NCBI RefSeq assembly: GCF_002946835.1
Contig: NZ_CP026652.1
Span: 8,060,001 to 8,124,000, forward strand
Source of the DNA: Streptomyces dengpaensis
Lineage (GTDB): Bacteria; Actinomycetota; Actinomycetes; Streptomycetales; Streptomycetaceae
Length of the DNA stretch: 64,000 nucleotides
Reading direction: 5' to 3'
Shown: positions 21,206 through 29,673 of the stretch, piece by piece
Layout: every line of letters begins with the position of its first letter
Position numbering within the stretch: the stretch's first letter is position 1
Translations under genes and position numbers: made by a program
Notes under the pieces: model-generated
Seen by the model: only the letters and a program-made list of their open reading frames with translations
Told to the model about the DNA's origin: nothing
The model's database searches: none

Positions 21206-21774
21206 AGGGGCACCCGGGACACATCGCGGCCGACGGCGACGTACGGCCGGAGCAGGCGGCCGCGCGTCGGATGGTCCCGGAGCTGGCGGCGGCGCTCGCC
21301 AGGGAGCTCGTGCGCCGGGCGGACGAGGAACAGCGCCTCATGCGGCAGGCGCGGGCGGACGCCACCCCGCGGTGCCGACGCGCCCTGGCCGACTGCCGCG
21401 AAGCCAACGCCGAAGCCCTCGCGGTGATCGTCCACCGGCACGGCTGGCCGACCGCCGACCTGGTCGGCGCGTCCGCCTCGACGGCGGCCCTGATGATCCT
21501 GCTGCACGCCCCCGACCTCGACTTCCAGCTCTCGTGCCGCGACCTGATTGCCCAGGCCGCGGCGGACGGGCGCTGCCCCGCCCTGCACCACGTCTATATC
21601 GCCGACCACTGCGCCGTCGAACAGGGCCGGCCGCAGTTCTACGGCACCCGCGTCAATCCCCTGACCCTGCGCCCGTATCCGATTCGCCGGCCCGAGACCC
21701 TCGACGAACGCCGCCGCGACGTCGGCCTGGGCCCGCTCGACGAGCAGATGCGGACACTGCGCGACGGCGGATGA
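21202..21774 (+). CDS. DUF6624-like protein
   Basis: A 190-residue protein whose GTG start (21202) overlaps the TGA of the preceding ATPase gene as GTGA, with GGGGGAGG upstream. The sequence has VIVHRHGWPTADLVG, a run of helices, YIADHCAVEQGRPQFYGTRV and a C-terminal DERRRDVGLGPLDEQ, the pattern I associate with DUF6624. The family's function is unknown. The overlap strongly suggests co-translation and perhaps a functional link with the RsbW-like protein. Confidence 0.75.
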   Translation: MKGHPGHIAADGDVRPEQAAARRMVPELAAALARELVRRADEEQRLMRQARADATPRCRRALADCREANAEALAVIVHRHGWPTADLVGASASTAALMILLHAPDLDFQLSCRDLIAQAAADGRCPALHHVYIADHCAVEQGRPQFYGTRVNPLTLRPYPIRRPETLDERRRDVGLGPLDEQMRTLRDGG

Positions 21775-21851
21775 GACGCCACGGAACGTGATGTGCGGCA
21801 CGCGCGGAAATGGCGTCGCGGCCGCCGGGGAAAGATTCTGCCTGGGCAGCG

Positions 21852-21868
21852 CTTGATCGCCGATCAAG
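21852..21868. promoter_or_regulatory. Inverted repeat upstream of the 21964 gene
   Basis: CTTGATC and GATCAAG flank GCC and are followed by an A-rich stretch. The hairpin lies 78 bp after the DUF6624 stop and about 95 bp before the next start, so it may be a weak terminator for the former or an operator of the latter. Confidence 0.35.
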
Positions 21869-21963
21869 AAAAGGGAAATCCCTGGCCACGGCATGTTCCG
21901 CGCATTTGACACTTCATTGAGGGCACAGATAGGAAACAGCTCTCTGAGGTGGAGAGGTGGACT

Positions 21964-22482
21964 GTGCGCGAGCCGAATGTGGTCGGGGACTGGCAGGAGT
22001 ACGACGAGCATGCCGGCCTGCGTGTCCGCGTCCACGGAGTGGAAAAGGCGGAGCCGCCGCGAGGGCGCGACGACGCCGCCGACGAACTGATCTACTTCAG
22101 ATTTCGGGTGACCGTCGAAAACCGCGCGACCGAGCATTTCGGTATCCATCTCGAAGACGGTCAGATCGATATTCGCATCGGCGCCGACGGTGAGAGCGCG
22201 TTCCTCGACTGGCGGAACTCACAGTTCATCGAGGGCTTCGACGTCTACCCCCTGCGCCGGGCCACCGCGGTCCTCTATGCCGCGGGCCCCGAGGCCTTCC
22301 TGCACCGCGCGGACATTCAGATCCAGCTGAAGGTCGACGACGAGTGGACCGAGCGCTATCTCTGGGCGGGCAGCATCGACCCGTACGAGACGCCCGTCGA
22401 CCCGGGCACACACCCCGGCACGGCCACGGACAGCCTCGCCTACCAGGTGAGCAACTTCCTGAGGCGGGAAGCGGAGTCCTGA
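21964..22482 (+). CDS. Conserved-looking protein of unknown function
   Basis: A 172-residue protein starting at GTG 21964 (GAGAGG upstream; another GTG at 21949 is in frame). No signal peptide or membrane helix is seen. Alternating strands such as LIYFRFRVTVENRATEHFGI and RADIQIQLKVDDEWTERYLW suggest a beta-sandwich similar in style to DUF4352-like domains, but I do not recognise the family. It ends 15 bp before the convergent membrane-protein gene. Confidence 0.7.
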   Translation: MREPNVVGDWQEYDEHAGLRVRVHGVEKAEPPRGRDDAADELIYFRFRVTVENRATEHFGIHLEDGQIDIRIGADGESAFLDWRNSQFIEGFDVYPLRRATAVLYAAGPEAFLHRADIQIQLKVDDEWTERYLWAGSIDPYETPVDPGTHPGTATDSLAYQVSNFLRREAES

Positions 22483-22497
22483 CGCGGTGGACAGGCC

Positions 22498-23040
22498 CTA
22501 GCGTTCGCTGGCCGGATTGCCCTCGATCCACTGGATGAGGAGCTGCCGTACGTACGGATTGCCGTCCTGCGAGGCATGTGCCAGGCGCTCCGCGCTCGCG
22601 CGGGCCGCTCGCCATCCGACCGGGGTGTCCTCGGCGTGCGCCTGGTCGGCAGCGGCCAGCGCGTCGGCCGCCAGATGGCGGAGCTCCTCCGACAGTTCGT
22701 CGTCCGCGGCGGCCCGGTACGCCTCGAGGCGCACGGCCGCCATCTCCTTGGAAGAAGGGGAAGGCGGCGCCGGGGGCTGGGCGTAGCCGCTGACGGCTAT
22801 GACCACGCAGAAGGTGGCGACGTCCCGGCGGCCCTCCCGCTGCCCCCTCGCGATGGCGGGCGCGAGCCACAAGGGCGCCTTCCAGTGCGAGACCGACGTG
22901 GCCGCGACGAGGGCAACGGCCAGCGTCACGACGGGAATCCAGCCACCCAGGAACCAGCCGATCGGCGCGAGCACCAGGAAGCAGCCGGCGCTGCTCAACC
23001 AGAGGCGACGGCGACCGAGTCTCAGGTGTCGTGGATCCAT
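22498..23040 (-). CDS. Membrane protein of unknown function
   Basis: A 180-residue protein with a basic N-terminus and two closely spaced hydrophobic helices (about 13-33 and 35-50: LWLSSAGCFLVLAPIGWFLG, IPVVTLAVALVAATSV), then a mostly helical cytosolic region rich in alanine and glutamate (ELSEELRHLAADALAAADQA) ending in YVRQLLIQWIEGNP. No family is recognised. It starts at ATG 23040. Confidence 0.75.
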   Translation of the reverse strand: MDPRHLRLGRRRLWLSSAGCFLVLAPIGWFLGGWIPVVTLAVALVAATSVSHWKAPLWLAPAIARGQREGRRDVATFCVVIAVSGYAQPPAPPSPSSKEMAAVRLEAYRAAADDELSEELRHLAADALAAADQAHAEDTPVGWRAARASAERLAHASQDGNPYVRQLLIQWIEGNPASER

Positions 23041-23227
23041 GGGGCTCAGTCTCGCAGGGGCACAGGGGACGGGATGAGGCGGCGGGCGATTCGCACGGTG
23101 GCGCGGGCACCACAGGCACCACGGGCATCATGGTCACCGCGGGCACCATGGGTACCGTGGTCGCCGCAGCCACCGCGGGCATCACGGTCACCACACGTGC
23201 TCGCGCCGCCTCCGTATGACCGGATCG
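23041..23227. other. Low-complexity intergenic segment
   Basis: From about 23100 to 23195 the sequence is a degenerate mixture of GGGCACCA, GGGCATCA and GGTCACCG-like units. In minus-strand reading it would encode only valine/methionine/proline repeats. It lies upstream of the membrane protein gene and downstream of the methyltransferase gene; no gene or clear signal is seen. Confidence 0.5.
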
Positions 23228-24052
23228 CTACGCCTTGCGGCCCACTCCGCCGTAGGCGTCGACGGCGGCATCGGTGCCCGATGAGTCACCGGGTTCCGGG
23301 CGCCACCGCGTGACCTGGACGATGCCCGGCTCCGCCAGCTCGAGCCCGTCGAAGAAGCCGCCGATCTCCTCGACGCTGCGGACGTAGTACGGCACGGCCC
23401 CGCTGGAGTTGTAAGCGTCCGACGCCGCGATCATGCCCTCGCTGGTGGAGGTGCTGTCACTGATGACGAGGTAGCTGCCCGACGGGAGACCCTCCATGAG
23501 CCGGGACACCAGCGCCCGAGCCCGGTCGTACTCGGCGACGTGGCCGAGCGTGTTGAGGATCATCACCGCGATCGGCCGGGAGAAGTCGAGCGTGCCCGCG
23601 GCAGCCTTGAGGATGGCGTCGGGGTCGTACAGGTCGGCGTCGAGATAGGCGGTCTCGCCCTCGGGCGTCGTGGTCAGCAGAGCGCGGGCGTGTGCGAGTA
23701 CCAGGGGGTCGTTGTCGACGTACACGATCCGCGCGTCCGGTGCCAGCCGCTGGGCCACCTCATGGGTGTTGTCGGCGGTCGGCAGGCCCGTACCGATGTC
23801 CAGGAACTGGCGGACGCCCTGGTCCACCGCCAGGTAGCGGACCGCGCGGCCCAGGAAGTGGCGGCTGGTGCGCGCCACATCGACCAGGCCCGGGAAGATC
23901 TGCTTGATGTGGTCGCCGAGCTCGCGGTCGACCTCGTAGTTGTCCTTGCCGCCGACGAAGTAGTTCCAAAAGCGCGCGGAGTGGGGCTTGCTCGTATCGA
24001 TCCGGGCGCGTATCTCGGCGGCGGCAACGAGCTGGGGGTCAGGGTCTGACAC
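23228..24052 (-). CDS. SAM-dependent methyltransferase, DUF574 type (second copy)
   Basis: A 274-residue paralogue of the 15219-16028 gene. The shared signatures are SARFWNYFVGGKDNYEVDR, FLDIGTGLPTADNTHEVAQR and RIVYVDNDPLVL, followed by NTLGHVAEY and GLELAEPGIVQVTRW. The start is GTG 24052 behind AGGAGG. The methyl acceptor is unknown. Unlike the first copy it has no adjacent XRE/DUF397 pair. Confidence 0.92.
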   Translation of the reverse strand: MSDPDPQLVAAAEIRARIDTSKPHSARFWNYFVGGKDNYEVDRELGDHIKQIFPGLVDVARTSRHFLGRAVRYLAVDQGVRQFLDIGTGLPTADNTHEVAQRLAPDARIVYVDNDPLVLAHARALLTTTPEGETAYLDADLYDPDAILKAAAGTLDFSRPIAVMILNTLGHVAEYDRARALVSRLMEGLPSGSYLVISDSTSTSEGMIAASDAYNSSGAVPYYVRSVEEIGGFFDGLELAEPGIVQVTRWRPEPGDSSGTDAAVDAYGGVGRKA

Positions 24053-24080
24053 GAGAGCGCCTCCTGCGCAGCGATGTTCG

Positions 24081-24455
24081 ATGGCTGAACATCAACCTAG
24101 ACGAACCGGTGCGCCCCCGCCCGGCTCCGCATCTCAACTCCTCGCCGAGGCACGACTTTTGGCCACGCGCGACGGGACACCCGCCATGGTCCGCACGCCA
24201 CGCGCCGCGTGCCGGGCGGACGCGCTGCGCCGCCCCACCACGACACTCGCGCCCGTGGTGGCGCTCACCCTGCGTGGGGCCACGGGCGCGTACCCCTGCG
24301 GCGAATGCCGTGCCGAATGGCCGGAGATCGCCCTGGCCGCCCCGGACACCGCTGCGTACGATGCCGTCACTCCCGGTCTTCACGGCTCCTTCACAATCGG
24401 GGGTGAGCTGCGCATGATCATTTGTCATGCGCATGTTCCATCGAGCCGCGCTTGA
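24081..24455 (+). CDS. Possible small protein, uncertain
   Basis: An open frame of 124 codons from ATG 24081, or 89 codons from ATG 24186. The middle part has the high G/C third positions expected of a Streptomyces gene and a YPCGECRAEWPEIAL segment with a CxxC pair, but the ends look less gene-like and there is no strong ribosome site. It may be a small gene or chance; nothing else is seen between 24053 and 24572. Confidence 0.3.
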   Translation: MAEHQPRRTGAPPPGSASQLLAEARLLATRDGTPAMVRTPRAACRADALRRPTTTLAPVVALTLRGATGAYPCGECRAEWPEIALAAPDTAAYDAVTPGLHGSFTIGGELRMIICHAHVPSSRA

Positions 24456-24572
24456 TCCACGCACTGGTCTGCGACGGTTCCCCGCACGGGCGGGGAACCG
24501 CACCCCCCATTTCACGGCGGCGCACGCGACGTGTGCCGCCGCCGGAACACCAACGCAACGGATTGGAGCACC

Positions 24573-25223
24573 ATGGCTGGTGGGCTGCTTCTGGGTGGCG
24601 CGATCGCCGCCCTGTTCGCCTCAGCGCTCCCGACACAGAACCCGTCCTCCGGGTTCGTCGACCCGCCCCCGGACAAGATCGTCATCAAGGTGGCCACGGT
24701 GAACGGCTCCGGCTGTCGCCAAGGGACCGCCGCCGTCGCGGTCTCCCCGGACAACACGGCCTTCACGGTCACCTACAGCGACTACCTCGCCCAGGTCGGA
24801 GCGAACGCCGACCCCACCGCGTTCCGCAAGAACTGCCAGCTCAACCTGATCGTCCACGTCCCGCAGGGCTTCACATACGCCATCGCCAGCGCGGACTACC
24901 GCGGTTTCGCCTCACTCCAGCCGGGCGCGAGCAGCACCGAGAAGGCCTCGTACTACTTCCAGGGCTCTCCGAACACGGCCGCCATCAGCCACAACTTCAG
25001 CGGCCCGTACAACGACAACTGGCAGGCCACGGACGCCACCGAGTGGGCCCAACTGGTGTGGGCGCCCTGCGGTGTTCAGCGGAACTTCAACATCAACACG
25101 GAGCTCCGGGTCAACGCGGGTACCTCCGCTCCCGGCAGCACCAGCTTCATGACCATGGACTCGACGGACGGTGACATCAGCACCGTCTACCACCTGGCCT
25201 GGAAGGAGTGCACCCGCTCCTGA
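24573..25223 (+). CDS. Secreted DUF4360-type protein
   Basis: A 216-residue exported protein. A short hydrophobic signal segment (MAGGLLLGGAIAALFASALP) is followed by the DUF4360 pattern: PPPDKIVIKVATVNGSGCRQGT, SPDNTAFTVTYSDYLAQVG, a CQLNLIVHVPQGFTYAI strand and a C-terminal cysteine pair. Function unknown; relatives are extracellular beta-rich proteins of actinomycetes and fungi. The start is ATG 24573 behind GGAG. The transcript ends at the 25261 hairpin. Confidence 0.87.
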   Translation: MAGGLLLGGAIAALFASALPTQNPSSGFVDPPPDKIVIKVATVNGSGCRQGTAAVAVSPDNTAFTVTYSDYLAQVGANADPTAFRKNCQLNLIVHVPQGFTYAIASADYRGFASLQPGASSTEKASYYFQGSPNTAAISHNFSGPYNDNWQATDATEWAQLVWAPCGVQRNFNINTELRVNAGTSAPGSTSFMTMDSTDGDISTVYHLAWKECTRS

Positions 25224-25260
25224 TCCGTCGCACCTGAGCGACTGTTCCCGACCGCACGTC

Positions 25261-25294
25261 CTTGGCCGGCTCCGCCGCATCGGAGCCGGCCAAG
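25261..25294. terminator. 14-bp perfect stem hairpin
   Basis: CTTGGCCGGCTCCG (25261-25274) pairs exactly with CGGAGCCGGCCAAG (25281-25294) around CCGCAT. It follows the DUF4360 stop by 37 bp, and the convergent small gene ends 70 bp beyond, so it can stop transcription from both sides. Confidence 0.8.
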
Positions 25295-25361
25295 CCGAAC
25301 CGGTCAAACCGAACCGGTTCAAACCGAGTCGGTCAAGCCGAGTCGGAAAACCGTGTCGGTC
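25292..25361. repeat. Five degenerate 14-15-bp tandem repeats
   Basis: Units of the form AARCCGARYCGGTC follow each other at about 25292, 25306, 25321, 25335 and 25347, next to the terminator hairpin and just before the stop of the convergent gene. They are more AT-rich than the flanks. Possibly a terminator extension or a slippage product. Confidence 0.65.
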
Positions 25362-25364
25362 GCG

Positions 25365-25571
25365 CTAGGGAAGCAGCTTGTCCATGGCCGCAGGCCCTTC
25401 CTCCCTCAGCTTGCGCTCGGCCCAGGCCATGTTCTTCGGGGTGATGTCGCGACCCGCGGCGAGCACCAGGTCCTCGGCGGTCACCGGGCCGCCGGAGCCC
25501 GTGTGCAGCAGTGCGTCGGGGGTCGCCTTGTCGTCGGACGGCACGGTCGAATCAGACTGGCTGGTTGTCAT
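25365..25571 (-). CDS. Small protein of unknown function
   Basis: A 68-residue protein from ATG 25571 behind GGGAGAG. It has an unstructured serine/threonine N-terminus (MTTSQSDSTVPSDDK) and a helical C-terminus ITPKNMAWAERKLREEG ending in DKLLP. I have the impression of similar small cytosolic proteins in other Streptomyces, but no function is known to me. Confidence 0.65.
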   Translation of the reverse strand: MTTSQSDSTVPSDDKATPDALLHTGSGGPVTAEDLVLAAGRDITPKNMAWAERKLREEGPAAMDKLLP

Positions 25572-25777
25572 GATCTCTCCCTGTTCCACCTGACCTGTTA
25601 TCACGCTACGGGCATTCCGCACGCCCCGCTCGACGCACCCAGGACGCAGCCGTAGCCGCAGGTCAGAGGGATGGCACTCGATGCCGGGGCCCCGTTCGGG
25701 CGTACAACGATGTCGGTCGCCGCCCGTGGAGGTGATGGTGGAGGAAATCGCACCCCTGCGACTGATCGGAGCTTTTC

Positions 25778-26014
25778 ATGCGTATTCGTCTGATGGCCGC
25801 CGCCGGGCTGGCCGGCGTGGCCCTGCTGGCTACTGCCGGGACCGCTGTCGCTGACGACCCCGACCCGGTCGGTGTCGCCGCGAACAGTCCCGGATTCGTG
25901 TCCGGCAACGTCATCCAGGTCCCCCTCGACCTCGGCCTCAACCTCTGCGGCAACTCGATCAACCTGATCGGTCTGCTGAACCCGGCGGCCGGCAACACTT
26001 GCGAGAGCGACTGA
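25778..26014 (+). CDS. Short chaplin
   Basis: A 78-residue secreted protein. A signal peptide (1-25, ending TAVA) is followed by one chaplin domain: ANSPGFVSGNVIQVPLDLGL, then NLCGNSINLIGLLNPAAGNTC. The two cysteines (57 and 75) form the conserved chaplin disulfide. Short chaplins assemble into amyloid-like fibrils that make aerial hyphae hydrophobic. There is no sorting signal, so it is not a long, sortase-anchored chaplin. No rodlin or second chaplin gene is next to it. Confidence 0.93.
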   Translation: MRIRLMAAAGLAGVALLATAGTAVADDPDPVGVAANSPGFVSGNVIQVPLDLGLNLCGNSINLIGLLNPAAGNTCESD

Positions 26015-26025
26015 CAGCGCCGTGG

Positions 26026-26051
26026 CGCCGGGCAGGGCTTCCTGCCCGGCG
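26026..26051 (+). terminator. 11-bp stem hairpin after the chaplin gene
   Basis: CGCCGGGCAGG at 26026-26036 pairs exactly with CCTGCCCGGCG at 26041-26051 around GCTT, 12 bp after the chaplin stop codon. Confidence 0.75.
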
Positions 26052-26119
26052 AACGGCCCAGGGCTCCGGGTTCTGGGACCCGGGGCTCACTTGTCGGCCA
26101 TTACCGGTCGAACGGGAAC

Positions 26120-26190
26120 ATGGGGGATGCGGGGGAGGGGGATGCGGGGTGGCTGCGGGGGAGGGGGAAGCGGGGGTGGCTGCGGCGGTC
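26120..26190. other. G-tract region with quadruplex potential
   Basis: Between the chaplin and the next exported protein, runs of four to six G recur (GGGGGATGCGGGGGAGGGGG and following). The plus strand has many more than four G-runs separated by short spacers. Both strands hold open frames across the 26052-26480 gap but none looks coding, so this is treated as intergenic. Confidence 0.5.
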
Positions 26191-26480
26191 GCCCAGCCGG
26201 ACGAGATCCTGGCCGACGCCGCCCGGGTTGAGCGCGAACTTCCACCGACAGGCATGTCGGACGATCCGGCTCCAGGCAACCATGCCCCTTGGGCGGGGCT
26301 CGCTCGGATGGCGATGGCAATGGCAATGGTGATGACTTGCCGCCTGTCGGACAGGGAGTCGACAACATCCTTTTCTCGATGGAGAGTTGACGGCTGACGT
26401 TCTCGTCATTGGTCTGTACATGACCTCTGTGACGGGCCAGACTGTGCGCCGAACACACCCCCCGCCGAGGAGTCGACCTC

Positions 26481-27362
26481 ATGCGCACGCCCGCACGGCA
26501 ACGTTGTCACGCGACCCTGGCCGGTCTCGTCACGCTCGCCACGGCCGCCGTTCTGTCCGTCGCCACCACTACGCCCGCCGCGGCCGCCGACACCTGGAAC
26601 GAGGTGGGCTCGGACCGCGCCGACCCGCTCACCGAAAGCCAGGGGCTGACCTCGGTCGAGGTCCCGGCCGCAAGCGCCAACCGCTATACGGGAATCGGCA
26701 CCATCCCCGTGGGCGTGAGAAGCCGCGGCTGGAACCACGTCGGCGACCCCGACGCCTCGTACGACGGCTACTACATCGAGCCCTACCAGCAGGACTCGGG
26801 CAGCTCGAAGATGTTCCGGGTGCAGGCGCCCGGCGGCGGCTGGTCGGAGTACGTCCACGCGCTGAGCAGCGGCGAAGCGCTCAACAACTCCTTCGTCACC
26901 TTCACACCGAGCGGTACGTGGATGGTGTCCGGCGAGTGGGGCACGATGACCCGGCTGCTCGTGTTCCCGACGCCCGGAGTGAATCCGAGCACGTCTCCCT
27001 CGGCGAACCTCCCGCAGGCGTCCACCATCAACCTGGACCACGCCGTACGCGACGTCCAGGGCTGCGACTTCGTCACCGCGACCAGGCTCCTGTGCTCGTC
27101 CGACGACCCGGCGGGCACGCTCTTCGGCATCACCAAGCCGCTGCTCCAGATCGACCTGTCCGGCGAACCGAACGGCACGACGGACGTGTCCGGCCACGTC
27201 ACGGCTCTGCGTCAACTCCCGCTGCGCAGTGGCTGCTCGGGCACGTTCGAGGCGGAGGGCATCGACTACGACCGGCGCACCGGGACCCTGCGTGTGATCG
27301 TCGTGTCACCCGGCTTCTGCGTGCTGACCGACAGCAAGACCTACCGGTTCACCAGGAGTTGA
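26481..27362 (+). CDS. Secreted protein of unknown function
   Basis: A 293-residue exported protein with a clear signal peptide (about 1-36, basic start, hydrophobic core, TPAAAA cleavage region). The mature part is rich in glycine, serine and aromatic residues with repeated strand-like phrases (GSSKMFRVQAPGGGWSEYVH, GTWMVSGEWGTMTRLLVFP), suggesting an all-beta, possibly propeller-like fold. Four cysteines occur in the C-terminal half, probably two disulfides. No enzyme motif is recognised. Confidence 0.78.
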   Translation: MRTPARQRCHATLAGLVTLATAAVLSVATTTPAAAADTWNEVGSDRADPLTESQGLTSVEVPAASANRYTGIGTIPVGVRSRGWNHVGDPDASYDGYYIEPYQQDSGSSKMFRVQAPGGGWSEYVHALSSGEALNNSFVTFTPSGTWMVSGEWGTMTRLLVFPTPGVNPSTSPSANLPQASTINLDHAVRDVQGCDFVTATRLLCSSDDPAGTLFGITKPLLQIDLSGEPNGTTDVSGHVTALRQLPLRSGCSGTFEAEGIDYDRRTGTLRVIVVSPGFCVLTDSKTYRFTRS

Positions 27363-27469
27363 GCGTTCCAGCCAGCCCTCGACGCGGGCGTGCCCGTTCC
27401 CCCGACGACCCCGTGCCCCAACTCCTGGCCCGGCGCCTGCCCTTCTGTCTCTCCCCGCTGAGCCGTGGC

Positions 27470-28417
27470 TCACCAGAGCCGCGGTTCACTGCCCACGATC
27501 GGTGCTGACGGCTTGCCGTCCACCCCCACCGGGACATCGCCGGCGAGCATCACGCGGTGCATGATCCGAGGGTGGTCGACATGCGCCGTGTCACTGGGCG
27601 CCAGATGGATCGTGGCCCGGTTGTCCCAGAAGGCCACGCTGCCCGGCTCCCACCGGAACCGGACCGTGTACTCGGGCCGGGTCGCCTGCTGGAGGAGCAT
27701 CTCCAGCAGGGCCTGGCTCTCCGTGCGGGACACCCCGAGGATCTGCTCGACGTAGTAGCCGTTGACGAACAGCACCCGCTCACCCGTCTCCGGGTGCACC
27801 CGTACCAGAGGGTGGTCGGAGGCGATCTGATGGTCCAGCAGATGGCGTACATACGCGTCGTCGCCGGGCCGTGCCTGGTAACCGACCCCCAGCCGGTGCT
27901 CCGCACGCAGGCCGTCCAGGAAGTGCCGTACGGGCTCCGAAAGGCCCGCGTAGGCTACGGCCAGGTTGGACCACGTCGTGTCACCGCCGTACGGCGGCAC
28001 GGTCTCGGCGCGCAGGATGGTCGCCGCCGGTGGATCGACCCGGGCGCCGTGGTCGCAGTGCCACCCCCGCAGCAGCGAATGGCGGCGCCGTCGCAGCCAC
28101 TCCTCGTGGTCCATGCCGTAACGGCCGCCGAGTTCCAGCCGGTCGGCCGTGGTCTCGATCTCGGGGACGTCCCGGGGCGACGCGCTGCCGCGTGACCTCA
28201 GCCGGATCGGCTCGCCGAAGCGCCGCGCGAACGCGACATGCGAGGAGTGATCCAGCCGCTGTGCCCGGAAGAACACCACCTTCCAACGCAGGACCGCTGC
28301 CCGGATCTGGGCAACAACCTCGTCCGCCAACTCCTCTGCCAGGTCGACTCCGGTGATCTCCGCGCCGATGTGGCCGGCGACCGGCTTCACTTCCAGACGT
28401 GTGACCTGGTCCGTCAT
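27470..28417 (-). CDS. TauD/TfdA-type Fe(II)/2-oxoglutarate dioxygenase
   Basis: A 315-residue protein. The N-terminal GHIGAEITGVDLAEEL and VVFFRAQRL are typical of the family. The metal triad is visible as HCD in RGWHCDHGARV and a distal histidine in PRIMHRVML; VRFRWEPGSVAFWDNRATIH precedes it and supplies the usual WDNR context. It hydroxylates a small organic substrate, often a sulfonate or an aryloxy acid, using 2-oxoglutarate. There are no transport or sulfur genes beside it, so the substrate is open. The start is ATG 28417. Confidence 0.9.
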   Translation of the reverse strand: MTDQVTRLEVKPVAGHIGAEITGVDLAEELADEVVAQIRAAVLRWKVVFFRAQRLDHSSHVAFARRFGEPIRLRSRGSASPRDVPEIETTADRLELGGRYGMDHEEWLRRRRHSLLRGWHCDHGARVDPPAATILRAETVPPYGGDTTWSNLAVAYAGLSEPVRHFLDGLRAEHRLGVGYQARPGDDAYVRHLLDHQIASDHPLVRVHPETGERVLFVNGYYVEQILGVSRTESQALLEMLLQQATRPEYTVRFRWEPGSVAFWDNRATIHLAPSDTAHVDHPRIMHRVMLAGDVPVGVDGKPSAPIVGSEPRLW

Positions 28418-28636
28418 GTGCGCTCCGTTGATCGTGCTGTCGGGTCGTCGGGGTCCAGCATGACCGTTGGGCCCGGCTCAGGGCAGGGCGCATCGCGGCG
28501 GGCGCGGCGGATCTCGGGTCGGCCGTGCGGCGGCTCCTCCGGTTGGCTGTGGGGTGAGGCGCGGTGCACCGGGCACGCCCAGCGTCTGCGAAAGGGCGGG
28601 GCCTGTTTACGTGGGCCGCCCCGTGTCGTCAGGGAA

Positions 28637-29104
28637 TCAGCTCTTTTGGTTGCGCAGGGCGGTGAGGGCACGGTCGGCGTGCGCGCTCATGCGCAGCTCG
28701 CTGCGGACCACCTCCAGGACCGTACGGTCCTGCGCGATGACGAAGGTGACCCGTTTCGTGGGGGCGAGGGAGAAGCCGCGCTTCACCCCGAACCGCTCAC
28801 GGATGCTCCCGTCGGTGTCGGACAGCAGCGGGAATCCGAGCGTGTGGCGCCCGGCGAACTCCTGCTGCCGCTCGACCGGATCACCGCTGATCCCGACCGG
28901 CCGGGCACCGGCGGCGGCGAACTCGGCGGCCAGATCACGGAAATGGCAGGCCTCGGCGGTGCAGCCCGGGGTAAGGGCGGCGGGATAGAAGAACAGCACC
29001 ACCGGCCCGTCGCCGAGGAGTTCGGACAGCCGACGGCTCGTCCCGGTCTCGTCCGGCAGCGTGAAGTCCTCGACCGTGTCGCCCACGTTGACCCGAGACG
29101 TCAT
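28637..29104 (-). CDS. Peroxiredoxin, PrxQ/BCP type
   Basis: A 155-residue thiol peroxidase. The active site ALTPGCTAEACHFRD carries the peroxidatic cysteine and, five residues on, the resolving cysteine typical of atypical two-cysteine PrxQ/BCP enzymes. FPLLSDTDGSIRERFGV and KRVTFVIAQD complete the thioredoxin fold. The start ATG 29104 overlaps the stop of the DoxX-like gene as ATGA, so the two are translated together. Confidence 0.93.
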   Translation of the reverse strand: MTSRVNVGDTVEDFTLPDETGTSRRLSELLGDGPVVLFFYPAALTPGCTAEACHFRDLAAEFAAAGARPVGISGDPVERQQEFAGRHTLGFPLLSDTDGSIRERFGVKRGFSLAPTKRVTFVIAQDRTVLEVVRSELRMSAHADRALTALRNQKS

Positions 29105-29481
29105 GACCGGCCCTCCCCGCTCCGGGCGACACCGCGCGCCCACAGCACGAGCGGCACCTGCAGCGGGAGCCGGGCGAGAGCCGCGGCCTTGAGCGGTGCG
29201 GGGCGACGGCGGCAGTCCGCGGCCATCTGGACGTTGGCGGGGAACACGCCGACGAAGAAGGCAGCGGCCGCCCGAGCGGCGACACGGCGGGTACGGGGCA
29301 GCGCCACCCCGGCCGCCAGCGCCAGTTCGGCGGCACCGCTCGCATAGGTCCAGGAGCGCGGCGCACCCGGCAGAGCACGCGGGACCATCGCGTCGAACTG
29401 CCGTGGCGCGACGAAGTGGGTGAGGCCCGCGGCGGCCAAGAGGCCGGCGAGCAACAAGGGCGAGCGGTCCGGCCGTGGCAC
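29101..29481 (-). CDS. DoxX-like membrane protein
   Basis: A 126-residue protein starting at GTG 29481 directly after GGAGGAACC. Four hydrophobic segments can be traced, with AAGLTHFVAPRQFDAMVPRA and YASGAAELALAAGVALP matching DoxX-family proteins. These integral membrane proteins are linked to oxidative stress and thiol systems, fitting its coupling to the peroxiredoxin downstream. Confidence 0.85.
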   Translation of the reverse strand: MPRPDRSPLLLAGLLAAAGLTHFVAPRQFDAMVPRALPGAPRSWTYASGAAELALAAGVALPRTRRVAARAAAAFFVGVFPANVQMAADCRRRPAPLKAAALARLPLQVPLVLWARGVARSGEGRS

Positions 29482-29511
29482 GGTTCCTCCTCTGGGGGCC
29501 TGTTGCGCGAT

Positions 29512-29533
29512 ATTACTGGACGGTCAGTGGTGG
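29512..29533. promoter_or_regulatory. Candidate operator upstream of the DoxX-peroxiredoxin pair
   Basis: TTACTGGACGGTCAGTGGT contains ACTG and CAGT as inverted halves, about 30 bp upstream of the GTG start. It looks like a small dyad of the size bound by TetR-type repressors, but no such regulator is nearby. Confidence 0.25.
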
Positions 29534-29673
29534 TGGGGCGGGGTACGCACGTCGATGACCGCTCTTGGAGGCTGAGCCCCTTGCCGGGCACTCCAAGGAG
29601 GACGCCCGACAGGCCAGGCAAAAGACGCACGACGTCGTTCGGCTGTGACGATGGACTGCCTCCCGTGGGCCGC

